21,961 bases of DNA from CAZMJG01 sp964576365. Lineage in GTDB: Bacteria; Patescibacteriota; Microgenomatia; UBA1406; GWC2-37-13. The DNA lies in contig CAZNUT010000023.1 of assembly GCA_964576365.1 (NCBI GenBank), positions 1 through 21,961 on the forward strand, given 5' to 3'. This document shows positions 1-6,463 of this stretch, one piece after another. The notes under the pieces are model-generated. The model saw nothing but the letters and a program-made list of their open reading frames with translations, had not been told where the DNA came from and ran no database searches. Position 1 is the first letter of the stretch, and every line of letters begins with the position of its first letter. The translations under genes were made by a program, and so were the position numbers.

Positions 1-2
1 AC

Positions 3-281
3 ATCACAGCTCAAGGAGGATCAGGCAATCCGGTGACGACAGCACCTACTCAGCCGGGTGGCGGTAGTATACCTGTTTCGTCTGTCACGCAATGCACTCT
101 ATTTTCACTTGGAGACAGTAATTGTAACGGTGTTATTGAAATGAATGATCTTTTGTGTTGGGTGTATAGCTACCTTGGCTCAGCCTCTCCAACAAATTTA
201 GCTTGCCGAAGTGGTGATTTTGATGGTGTAGAGGGCGCCACGCTTGTAGACTATATCATCTGGTATGCAAGTGTGTATTGA
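3..281 (+). CDS. C-terminal part of a secreted protein with a dockerin-like repeat (partial)
   Basis: The frame is open from the left edge of the window and stops at a TGA at 279-281, so only about the last 92 residues are seen. A Gly/Pro/Thr-rich linker is followed by two calcium-loop-like segments, GDSNCNGVIEMNDLLCW and, about 30 residues later, GDFDGVEGATLVDYIIWYA. This is the GDxNxDG...D-hydrophobic pattern of type I dockerin repeats, which in many bacteria sit at the very C-terminus of surface or secreted proteins. The second loop is less canonical. Two extra cysteines (in DLLCW and NLACR) could form a disulfide outside the cell. The catalytic or adhesive part of the protein lies outside the window, so its function is unknown. 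A GTG at 33 is an internal codon, not a start. The dockerin assignment rests on the motif pattern only. Confidence 0.72.
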   Translation: MTAQGGSGNPVTTAPTQPGGGSIPVSSVTQCTLFSLGDSNCNGVIEMNDLLCWVYSYLGSASPTNLACRSGDFDGVEGATLVDYIIWYASVY

Positions 282-359
282 TAGGGCAAGATTTTTTTCC
301 TGCGTTAAGAATTCAGAGCAAGCATATACTGAAAATGACACTTCTTTTTTAGGAACAGG

Positions 360-382
360 AGCCTTCTTTATTTGATAAGGCT
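360..382. terminator. Weak bidirectional terminator-like hairpin between convergent genes
   Basis: AGCCTT (360-365) can pair with AAGGCT (377-382) around an 11-base loop. It lies between the ends of the dockerin-like gene and the deacetylase gene, which converge here. The T tract after it is short on both strands, so termination activity is only a guess. Confidence 0.3.
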
Positions 383-394
383 TTGAGTAATAAG

Positions 395-1276
395 TTATTC
401 GTAAGGAGTGAATGTATCTTTTTCCAGCCAGTGAAGAAGTGTTTCGCCAGTTCGATTTCCAGGTCGCAGTCGCGGAAGAAAAAAACGATTTTGTTGACTA
501 GATTCAATACCGGGTACCGTTGAAACAGCTGTCTTATATCCGGCTTCTTTTGCGAGCTCTACCGCCTGCAAATCAAATCCGCCATTTGGATACGCAAACG
601 AGTCAATTTTTGTACCAAATGTGAGTTCTAACATGTGTTTACTTAGAGTAATTTCCATCAGTACCTCTTCTCTACCCCTACCTTGAAGATTGACATGATG
701 TACCGTATGAGATCCTAGCTCAACAAGTCCACTTTTTACGACTGATTTTAATTGCTCTTCAGATAGGAAATCTGATCCACCGGTAAATCCCGCGACATGA
801 TAAAGAGTTGCTTTTACTTTGTATTTTTTTAATATAGGCAAAATGTCGGTATATACATCCCAGTGACCATCGTCGATAGTGATGATCACGGGTTTGTATG
901 GCAAGCTTCGTTCCCCATCCAATACATATCCGAGTTCCCGAGCTGTTAAAAATGTATAACCTGCATGTTTTAGCGTTGATATTTGAGCTTCAAAAATAGC
1001 AGGAGGCGTATTGAGCGATTGGCGAATGGTATCTCGTGTATCTGTAACATGCTCTACATAGTGATACATCAGGATGGGAACCCGGATAGAAGTTGCGGGT
1101 GTAATATTTTTTAGCATGATTTCAATTTCTGGTGGTAGTGTGCGTAGTTCGTATTCTCTATTTTGTCTAGGGAGTGGCTTGAAATGCTGACGAGATGATA
1201 CAAATATTCCTGTTAGCAACGAAAAAATAGTGATACCCGCGAGTATGATTGCGATGGTGGAGGGCGAAAATCTCAT
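395..1276 (-). CDS. Membrane-anchored polysaccharide deacetylase (NodB domain, CE4)
   Basis: Removes acetyl groups from N-acetylated or O-acetylated polysaccharide, probably peptidoglycan or envelope glycan, outside the membrane. The 293-residue protein has an N-terminal membrane segment (about residues 7-27), which acts as signal anchor, a linker, and a NodB domain. MYHYVE (70-75) and TIDDG (133-137) contain the metal-binding and catalytic Asp pair; the family norm is TFDDG. HTVHH (190-194) supplies the two zinc-ligand His residues. FAYPNGGFD (227-235) matches CE4 motif 3. The chosen ATG gives a complete signal anchor and is preceded by TGC-TACAAT five bases upstream. The gene stands alone, convergent with the dockerin-like gene. 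The family assignment is firm; the substrate is not known. Confidence 0.9.
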   Translation of the reverse strand: MRFSPSTIAIILAGITIFSLLTGIFVSSRQHFKPLPRQNREYELRTLPPEIEIMLKNITPATSIRVPILMYHYVEHVTDTRDTIRQSLNTPPAIFEAQISTLKHAGYTFLTARELGYVLDGERSLPYKPVIITIDDGHWDVYTDILPILKKYKVKATLYHVAGFTGGSDFLSEEQLKSVVKSGLVELGSHTVHHVNLQGRGREEVLMEITLSKHMLELTFGTKIDSFAYPNGGFDLQAVELAKEAGYKTAVSTVPGIESSQQNRFFLPRLRPGNRTGETLLHWLEKDTFTPYE

Positions 1277-1281
1277 GGCAT

Positions 1282-1290
1282 ATTGTAGCA
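1282..1290 (-). promoter_or_regulatory. Extended -10 element directly before the deacetylase start
   Basis: On the minus strand TGC is followed by TACAAT (1287-1282), then five bases, then the ATG. If this is the -10 box, transcription would begin at or next to the start codon, giving a leaderless mRNA. There is no Shine-Dalgarno motif. Confidence 0.5.
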
Positions 1291-1412
1291 GAAGATATTA
1301 GTTTTATCCTTCTACATCAGGTTTTTTGACTATTTTTCATAAAAAGCCATTAGAATGAAAAGAAAATGAGAAAGGCATATACGTGATATATTGTTTTTTT
1401 TGACGGCTAATA

Positions 1413-1428
1413 TTGTGTACTTGTGTAC
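1413..1428 (+). repeat. Tandem 8-base repeat upstream of the Fur-family gene
   Basis: TTGTGTAC occurs twice in direct contact (1413-1420 and 1421-1428), about 95 bases before the regulator start. A repeated short word upstream of a regulator gene could be a binding site, for example for autoregulation. It is not a recognisable classical Fur box. Confidence 0.3.
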
Positions 1429-1480
1429 TGTCAGGTTTGACGTCTAAACATGTAGTACATTAATTTAAAACTAAGTTGCG

Positions 1481-1514
1481 TTTACTAGTTCAAAATATGT
1501 GAGTATGATATACT
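1481..1514 (+). promoter_or_regulatory. Promoter of the fur operon
   Basis: Two overlapping readings are possible. TTTACT (1481-1486), a 17-base spacer and TATGAT (1504-1509) form a sigma-70-like pair. TATACT (1509-1514) lies exactly six bases before the ATG, as at several other genes here. Either places the transcript start within a few bases of the start codon, so the mRNA would be leaderless or nearly so. Confidence 0.55.
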
Positions 1515-1520
1515 AATTGC

Positions 1521-1955
1521 ATGAAAATGGCCCATCTACTGACCAAACACGGTTTGCGCAAAACCGGTGCGCGCATAATGGCTCTGCAAATTTTAAAAAA
1601 CAAAAAAACTCCGCTTGACGCGATGACGCTTATGTTTTTGTTAAGTGATGTTGGTGTGAAAGTGAATAAAACAACAGTATTTCGCATGCTTGATGAGTTT
1701 TATAAAAAAAAGTTAGTCATGAAATATGAATTTGGTGAGGGTAAATATCGATATGAATTTGCTGATATTCCTCATCATCACCATGCTATTTGCACCAATT
1801 GTACGAAGATTGAGGAGATTGATAATTGTGCAGGTATAGATAAAACTATACTAGAATATCTTGATAAAAAGGGCTTTATGCCCACGTACCATACATTTGA
1901 TTTTTATGGCGTATGTATAAATTGTTCAAAAACTAAAAAAGTACAAACATCATGA
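1521..1955 (+). CDS. Fur-family metal-responsive transcription regulator
   Basis: The 144-residue length fits the Fur/Zur/PerR family. The N-terminal half is a winged helix: GLRKTGARIMALQIL resembles the first helix of Fur proteins, and NKTTVFRMLDEF around residue 50 is the DNA-recognition region. The C-terminal half contains HHHHAICTNCTKIEEI (from residue 85), the canonical Fur dimerisation and metal site, with C91-x2-C94 and a second pair C132-x2-C135 forming a structural zinc site. It is the first gene of a plus-strand operon and overlaps the next gene by four bases (ATGA), so the two are probably translationally coupled. Which metal or signal it senses cannot be told from the sequence; Fur, Zur and PerR share these features. 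Confidence 0.9.
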   Translation: MKMAHLLTKHGLRKTGARIMALQILKNKKTPLDAMTLMFLLSDVGVKVNKTTVFRMLDEFYKKKLVMKYEFGEGKYRYEFADIPHHHHAICTNCTKIEEIDNCAGIDKTILEYLDKKGFMPTYHTFDFYGVCINCSKTKKVQTS

Positions 1956-2506
1956 TCATTCATTTCGTCACCACAAATAATCATAAGTTGCTTGCAGCGC
2001 AACAAGTGATCCCAAATCTCGTTGGCTTAGAAATGGAGTTAGCAGAAATCCAACACCACGACCCATTTTGTATCGTTCAACACAAACTCAAAGAGGCTGC
2101 TTCTTGTTCTCCTGAGGCGGTGATTGTCGAAGATAGCTCGCTTCATATCTCCTGTCTGGGAGGTCTGCCTGGTCCATTTATCAAATGGTTTTTATGGTCA
2201 ATGCGCCCTGAAGGGATTGCTGATCTGGTTCATCGCTATGCGGATCACCGTGCGACTGCAACCGTGATTATTGGATTTTTGGAACATAAAAATGCAAAGC
2301 CGCAGTTTTTTAAAGGTGAGGTTGAGGGGGTTGTTGTAAAACCAAGAGGACTCCATGGATTTGGATATGATAGTATTTTTTGCCCCATCGGGTCTCAAAA
2401 AACATTGGGCGAGCTTGAAGGAAATGAGTATCATCAGATGAGTCCACGTCACCACGCATTTATCAAGTTGCGTGATTATTTACAAGACGCGTATGGCAAA
2501 GTCTAA
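1952..2506 (+). CDS. ITPase/HAM1-type non-canonical purine NTP pyrophosphatase
   Basis: Hydrolyses ITP, dITP or XTP to the monophosphate and pyrophosphate, keeping deaminated purines out of nucleic acids. Family signatures in order: FVTTNNHKL at the N-terminus (nucleotide-binding loop), VEDSSL followed by CLGGLPGPFIKWF, then VVKPRGLHGFGYDSIFCP. The stretch VEDSSL...LGGLPGPFIKWF and the following RPEG resemble eukaryotic and archaeal ITPA proteins more than E. coli RdgB, which has DDSGL there. The usual EKN...SHR signature near the C-terminus is changed: NEYHQMSPR occupies this place, so the conserved Lys and the His of SHR are not seen. The 184-residue length is normal. Its ATG overlaps the Fur-family stop. 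The family call is strong; activity on the usual substrates is less certain because of the altered motif. Confidence 0.87.
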   Translation: MIIHFVTTNNHKLLAAQQVIPNLVGLEMELAEIQHHDPFCIVQHKLKEAASCSPEAVIVEDSSLHISCLGGLPGPFIKWFLWSMRPEGIADLVHRYADHRATATVIIGFLEHKNAKPQFFKGEVEGVVVKPRGLHGFGYDSIFCPIGSQKTLGELEGNEYHQMSPRHHAFIKLRDYLQDAYGKV

Positions 2507-3059
2507 AGTCGGTATGTGGTTTCTGGTAGGACTTATGTTGTGTTGTGCCGGCTTAATCTTGTACCAGATGGGACGATCCCCTATTTGTACATGTGGATAT
2601 ATAAAGTTCTGGCACGGAGCTGTCTGGAGTTCTGAAAATTCACAGCATATCACAGATTGGTACACCTTTTCACATATCATTCATGGATTTCTGTTTTATT
2701 GGATACTAAAGAGAGTATTCCCCCGTTTTTCTGCAAGTCAACTTCTTGTACTGGCCATTTTGATTGAATCTGTATGGGAAATATTTGAAAATACTGATAT
2801 GGTGATTGAAAGATATCGTGCTGCAACAATCTCACTCAATTATTATGGGGACAGTATTATCAACTCTCTTTCTGATATAGTCGCTTGTATCATTGGTTTC
2901 GAGTTTGTTCGTAGAGTACCGATAAAAGTGAGTTTGGTAGTAATGATTCTTTTTGAATTGTGGACATTGTGGGTCATACGAGACAATTTGACTTTGAACA
3001 TATTGATGTTGTTGTATCCGGTTTCGGCAATTCGTACATGGCAGTCGCCAGGCTTATGA
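2493..3059 (+). CDS. UPF0314/DUF2585 family membrane protein
   Basis: A 188-residue integral membrane protein with about four to five hydrophobic segments. It carries a run of motifs I associate with the UPF0314 (DUF2585) family: GRSPICTCG, KFWHG, SSENSQHITDWYTFSHIIHG, ENTDMVIERYRAATISLNYY, GDSIINSLSDI and IRDNLTLNILMLLYP near the C-terminus. The family is known mainly from Alphaproteobacteria and has no established function. I chose the ATG at 2493, which overlaps the previous gene by 14 bases; a GTG at 2472 in the same frame would add seven residues without hydrophobic character. The dense conservation of polar residues (His, Asp, Glu, Arg) between membrane segments suggests an enzyme-like site rather than a mere anchor, but this is inference. 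Confidence 0.85.
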   Translation: MAKSKVGMWFLVGLMLCCAGLILYQMGRSPICTCGYIKFWHGAVWSSENSQHITDWYTFSHIIHGFLFYWILKRVFPRFSASQLLVLAILIESVWEIFENTDMVIERYRAATISLNYYGDSIINSLSDIVACIIGFEFVRRVPIKVSLVVMILFELWTLWVIRDNLTLNILMLLYPVSAIRTWQSPGL

Positions 3060-3361
3060 AAACGTGGCAGAAAATATGGATATATAGTTCATTTTCATTT
3101 TTTGCATTTCATTTGGTGAGAGACATATTGCAAGATGCTGGAATACATATGAGTATCTCCGACACGCTTACAAAAAAAATATGTTCACAGACGGCGCATC
3201 TATACTGGTCTGTAATAAATACCTATGTGATTGAGATTTCTGTGATGGTTCTCAATGCTGTCTCAATCAAGAGAGGTATTTTTGGATTGACAGGGTATGT
3301 CAGCATGGGATGTGCTATTTTATTTTGGGCAGCTTGGCTGTATTACTGGTTTTTTATGTAG
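3056..3361 (+). CDS. Small multi-pass membrane protein, last gene of the fur operon
   Basis: I do not recognise this 101-residue protein. It begins at an ATG that overlaps the stop of the DUF2585 gene (ATGA at 3056-3059), the same four-base coupling seen between the first two genes of the operon. The in-frame starts further upstream (2960, 3038) would lie deep inside the DUF2585 gene and are less likely. Three hydrophobic segments can be seen, near residues 7-22, 50-64 and 72-96. Between them is a polar stretch (SDTLTKKICSQTAH). The tight coupling suggests it works with the DUF2585 protein in the membrane. Confidence 0.7.
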   Translation: MKTWQKIWIYSSFSFFAFHLVRDILQDAGIHMSISDTLTKKICSQTAHLYWSVINTYVIEISVMVLNAVSIKRGIFGLTGYVSMGCAILFWAAWLYYWFFM

Positions 3362-3365
3362 TTTT

Positions 3366-3962
3366 TTAGTCCCCTTTATGCATAAGATGTTTGATGGACG
3401 GTATGACTGAAAGAATGACGATAACTCCAATAATCGGCAAGAGGTATTTTTCGACATCCGGAATCAGTTGGCCGAGAAAGTAGCCTGCCCACGTGAGACC
3501 AATAGCCCACAGTACACCTCCCACCAAGTTATAGGTGATAAATTCTTTATAGTCCATATTACCGATACCTGCTACGATAGGAGCGAATGTACGGACTACC
3601 GGCACAAAGCGTGCGATAACGATGGTTTTTTTGCCGTGTTTTTCATAAAAGTGTTGTGCTTTTGCAAGATGATTTTTGTGGAAAAACATCGAGTCTTCAC
3701 GGGTAAACAGCCGAGGGCCGATGTGTTTGCCAAACAGATATCCGACCGTGTCCCCTACTACGGCTGCAATAAAACAGCCAGCAGATAGTATATATATATT
3801 AAAAATTCCCTGCGAGGCGAGAAATCCAGCAGTAAAAAGAAGGCTGTCTCCCGGAAGGAAAAATCCGAAAAAAAGACCTGATTCAGCAAATACAATAGCA
3901 TAGATTGCCCATATGGCATACGGGCCGAGATTTTTAAGGATTTCAATGAGATCAAAGTGCAT
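3366..3962 (-). CDS. DedA family (SNARE-associated/VTT domain) membrane protein
   Basis: DedA proteins are multi-pass inner-membrane proteins; several members flip polyprenyl phosphate or phospholipids across the membrane and support envelope homeostasis. The 198-residue protein shows the family landmarks: ESGLFFGFFLPGDSLLF (from about residue 27), GDTVGYLFGKHIG, FYEKHGKKTIVIARFVPVVRTFAPIVAG, then NLVGGVLWAIGLTWAGYFLG. The acidic residues in ES and GD and the Arg residues in ARFVPVVRTFAP are those conserved in active members. Length is typical. TATAAT lies seven bases before the ATG. It ends four bases from the convergent fur operon and is divergent from tRNA-Leu. Because a flippase-type polyprenyl carrier would be shared with GT2 and the Wzx-like gene, a link to envelope glycan export is plausible but not shown. 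Confidence 0.92.
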   Translation of the reverse strand: MHFDLIEILKNLGPYAIWAIYAIVFAESGLFFGFFLPGDSLLFTAGFLASQGIFNIYILSAGCFIAAVVGDTVGYLFGKHIGPRLFTREDSMFFHKNHLAKAQHFYEKHGKKTIVIARFVPVVRTFAPIVAGIGNMDYKEFITYNLVGGVLWAIGLTWAGYFLGQLIPDVEKYLLPIIGVIVILSVIPSIKHLMHKGD

Positions 3963-3969
3963 ACCGGGG

Positions 3970-3975
3970 ATTATA
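3970..3975 (-). promoter_or_regulatory. -10 box of the dedA-family gene
   Basis: TATAAT on the minus strand (3975-3970) is followed by seven bases and the ATG. This predicts transcription starting at or beside the start codon. No Shine-Dalgarno motif is present. Confidence 0.55.
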
Positions 3976-4032
3976 CGCGATATTTTTACTCTCGTCTAGT
4001 ATAAGTCGTGCCTCATTGCGCTGGAAGTACGT

Positions 4033-4038
4033 TATAAT
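4033..4038 (+). promoter_or_regulatory. -10 box for tRNA-Leu
   Basis: A perfect TATAAT ends 19 bases before the first base of the tRNA. No convincing -35 hexamer is seen at 16-18 bases upstream. Confidence 0.5.
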
Positions 4039-4057
4039 ATTTACGTGAAATTTGTTT

Positions 4058-4139
4058 GCCGGAGTGGCGGAATTGGCAGACGCGCACGGCTTAGGACCGT
4101 GTCCCGCAAGGGGTGGGGGTTCAAGTCCTCTCTCCGGCA
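4058..4139 (+). tRNA. tRNA-Leu (anticodon UAG)
   Basis: Acceptor stem GCCGGAG (4058-4064) pairs with CTCCGGC (4132-4138); the discriminator base is A (4139), as expected for leucine. The anticodon arm is CACGG-CTTAGGA-CCGTG, giving TAG. A long variable arm (around 4102-4114, class II tRNA) precedes the T arm GGGGG-TTCAAGT-CCTCT. The CCA end is not encoded and must be added by a nucleotidyltransferase. Confidence 0.96.
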
Positions 4140-4426
4140 CAGATTTGACTTTAGACGTTAGACTTTTAACCCGAGCTTTCGGGCATGTTGATTAGTTTAT
4201 GGTACTTATCAGGATCGGCATCCTGAGTCATTCTTTAAAGCCGTAAACAACGGTTAAATATACCTCTCTCTTCAGTACGTATTAAGCTCTTAACTACTTG
4301 TATTTAGTATAAGATTTGTTTAACTAAGCTATATGTAACTTATTTATTTTACTGATCTACTTTTATAAAAAGATCAATGTCGCGTATTGTTTGTGCCTCC
4401 CTTTCTCATAAGTTGAAGCTAACCAA

Positions 4427-4437
4427 TACTATAGGAT
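4427..4437 (+). repeat. 11-base box, left copy
   Basis: TACTATAGGAT here recurs exactly at 5448-5458, and with one change (TACTATAAGAT) at 5086-5096. All three lie in the gene-free AT-rich region. Purpose unknown. Confidence 0.35.
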
Positions 4438-5375
4438 CAAATTTGTATTTTTTTTGAATAAGAGAAATAAGAGTAAAAAAAGCTATTTTATTTCTTCCTT
4501 TCGAAGCGATTATATATTTCTACTCTCATTATTCTTCTCTACTTTGATCTTTTTTCACCGATTATGACGAAAGATACACTTCGTTAAAACTACGTGTTTA
4601 TAGTACTTTTGAAAGTAAAATATACTTTAAACGTAAGAAGCTCTAGAAGTAAAACTATAACGCTTTTTAAGAATAGACATGTTGCAATTTTTATCTATTT
4701 AAAGTACCCTATAATACGATATTGCTTTGGTAATCTATCTTAAGCATTATTGATACGCTCTTTTAAAAAATGTTTTTCAAAATTATATTTTTTACAAACA
4801 GTGAATCTTCCACTTGACTTTTGAGAAGAGAAAAAGGTAGTATGAAAATACATCAGTTTAGTTTTTCATATCATATCATCTTTCTTTATTTTGGCTTAAA
4901 ATATACTACTTTAGATTGTTCCAACAGAATATAACTTTAGATGGATATAATTAGCAAACAAGTATAGAGTCTGCTAAAATTTTGAGCTATAATTCTTGTT
5001 TAAGTTGTTGCAATAACCCCTTTGTTTTATAAATGTGGATCAATTGTTTTTTTAAAATGAAGAAAAATGGACAGCACAGTCAAAATACTATAAGATAATA
5101 TAAAGACACGTATAAACAGTTTATAAGGCAAAATAAATTAGTTAAGTTACTTAATTTTTTAAAGATATTTTAACCTGACAGGAACGTAAATTCCAAAAGA
5201 AGAACGTTTTGTTATGCTTTTCTAACATATATGTATGCATGATGCATGTATTATTTTTTTATCAAAAATGTAGTGTTTTATATTGTTAAATCAATAAAAA
5301 TAGATAAACGTACTATATTAGCAGATAGGATTTTAGATTGCTAATTTAAGCCTGTTTTAATCTGTAATTTTTATT

Positions 5376-5399
5376 TTTATATTGTTGTGACAATATAAA
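5376..5399. repeat. Perfect 10-bp inverted repeat with TGTG loop, upstream of the recombinase
   Basis: TTTATATTGT and ACAATATAAA flank a four-base loop TGTG. It is the longest perfect short-loop palindrome in the AT-rich region and lies about 108 bases before the recombinase start. It could be an operator for a dimeric regulator, a recombinase-binding site, or an RNA hairpin. Confidence 0.5.
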
Positions 5400-5447
5400 G
5401 TAAATAATATTTTTAACTCAAAATAGATTTGTTTAGAAAATAAATTC

Positions 5448-5458
5448 TACTATAGGAT
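5448..5458 (+). repeat. 11-base box, right copy, just upstream of the recombinase promoter
   Basis: TACTATAGGAT repeats the word at 4427-4437 exactly. It ends 12 bases before the candidate -35 element of the recombinase gene, a reasonable place for a regulatory site. Confidence 0.35.
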
Positions 5459-5470
5459 ATTTTCTTCTTC

Positions 5471-5499
5471 TTTACAAGTTTTGAAACGTCGTTTAATAT
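5471..5499 (+). promoter_or_regulatory. Promoter of the tyrosine recombinase gene
   Basis: TTTACA (5471-5476), a 17-base spacer and TAATAT (5494-5499) form a sigma-70-like promoter. The -10 element ends seven bases before the ATG, again predicting a leaderless message. Confidence 0.5.
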
Positions 5500-5506
5500 T
5501 ATATTT

Positions 5507-6463
5507 ATGCACGTTAAAGAAGCGGTTAAACGATTTCTCGAGTACTGCGAGCTAGATAAAAATCTTTCTCAAAAGACTGTTCGTATGTATGGATACTATC
5601 TTCATTTTTTTGCAGACTGGGTAGAAAAAAAATACACGCCAGATTTTCCAGACATAACTCGTATAGACGACAATATAGTAAGAGAATTTCGGCTGCATCT
5701 GGGCAGGACTTACCGTAATCCGTATAAAGGCAATTTACAAGCACAAACACAAAATTATTTTTTAGTGGCGATACGGAGTATGTTTCGTTACCTTATCAAA
5801 ACTAAACATAAAGTGCTTTCTCCTGAAATGATAGAACTGGGTAAAAGACGAGACCGTATTGTAAAGTTTCTCAGTCCGGATGAATTGCAGCGATTATTTG
5901 CTGCGGTGGACACAGTGGATGAAGCTGGGTTGAGAGATGCTGCAATCTTGCAGGTGCTTTTTTCTACAGGTTTACGCGTATCTGAACTTGCGCAGCTCAA
6001 TAGAGATCAAGTAAATACACAAACTGGTGAATTTGGGGTGATCGGAAAAGGAGGTAAAGGAAGGGTGGTATTTCTTTCAAAACAGGCAAAAAAAGCCATT
6101 CATACCTACTTAAATGCCCGCACAGATGCCTATCGACCGCTTTTTTTGCGTTACTCCGGTCCCAAGGAGGAAGAGACTCTGACAGATGAGCGAAGACGGC
6201 TTTCGGTACGTTCAATTGAACGCATGATTGAAAAATACCGAAAAAAAGCAGGTATTCTCTTTCGAATTGGTCCTCATGTACTGCGCCACTCGTATGCTAC
6301 TGATTTGTTGTCACACGGGGCAGATATACGTTCTGTCCAGGAGATGCTCGGGCATAAAAATATTGCCACAACACAGATTTATACCCATGTTACCAATACG
6401 CAGCTTCGCCAAGTACATGAGCGATTTCATTCTGGCAATCAGTCTGCAGAGACTCCAGTATAA
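5507..6463 (+). CDS. XerC/XerD-like tyrosine recombinase
   Basis: A 318-residue phage-integrase-family protein. The N-terminal SAM-like DNA-binding domain covers about residues 1-105 (KEAVKRFLEYCELDKNLSQKT is typical of Xer proteins). The catalytic domain shows the full set of active-site residues: R157 in STGLRVSE, K184 in KGGKGR, H257 and R260 in PHVLRHSYAT, H283 in LGHKNI, and the nucleophile Y292 in IYTHV. Size and sequence fit a housekeeping Xer resolvase that resolves chromosome dimers, as many small bacterial genomes have only one such enzyme. It is also preceded by a tRNA and a long AT-rich spacer, an arrangement seen with integrated elements, but no att repeat of the tRNA end is visible. 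The DUF2079 gene follows after seven bases. Confidence 0.93.
   Translation: MHVKEAVKRFLEYCELDKNLSQKTVRMYGYYLHFFADWVEKKYTPDFPDITRIDDNIVREFRLHLGRTYRNPYKGNLQAQTQNYFLVAIRSMFRYLIKTKHKVLSPEMIELGKRRDRIVKFLSPDELQRLFAAVDTVDEAGLRDAAILQVLFSTGLRVSELAQLNRDQVNTQTGEFGVIGKGGKGRVVFLSKQAKKAIHTYLNARTDAYRPLFLRYSGPKEEETLTDERRRLSVRSIERMIEKYRKKAGILFRIGPHVLRHSYATDLLSHGADIRSVQEMLGHKNIATTQIYTHVTNTQLRQVHERFHSGNQSAETPV

Larger units (their letters stand above)
4140..5470. other. About 1.3 kb of very AT-rich DNA without a gene, rich in hairpins
   Basis: No frame carries a credible protein. G+C is strikingly low (18% in 4441-4500 by count) compared with the flanking genes. Many inverted repeats can be read: CCCGA/TCGGG (4170-4183), TCAGGAT/ATCCTGA (4209-4226), AGCCGT/ACGGTT (4239-4255), TGATCT/AGATCA (4353-4376), TGACGAA/TTCGTTA (4565-4586), TACTT/AAGTA (4604-4617), TATGAAAA/TTTTCATA (4841-4870), and AAACAAG-TATAG pairing with CTATA-att-CTTGTTT (4956-5001). 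AAAAAGATCAA (4367-4377) also matches TTGATCTTTTT (4544-4554) over 11 bases. It could be a long structured RNA, a remnant, or simply relaxed AT-rich spacer; AT-rich DNA forms chance hairpins easily. Confidence 0.45.

Noticed and set aside
2960..3055. Longer N-terminus for the small membrane protein at 3056
   Set aside because: It would overlap the DUF2585 gene by 100 bases and adds no membrane-like sequence; the ATGA overlap at 3056 is the simpler start.
4140..5470. Replication origin
   Set aside because: Only one near match to a DnaA box was seen (TGTGGATCA at 5034-5042), there is no dnaA or dnaN nearby, and no cluster of iterons. AT content alone is not enough.
4140..5470. CRISPR array or retron
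   Set aside because: No regularly spaced repeats are present, no cas gene, and no reverse transcriptase in the window.
4058..6463. Genomic island integrated at tRNA-Leu with the recombinase as its integrase
   Set aside because: The recombinase looks like a housekeeping Xer protein and I could not find a second copy of the tRNA 3' end that would mark the other att site in the window. The possibility stays open only if such a repeat lies outside.
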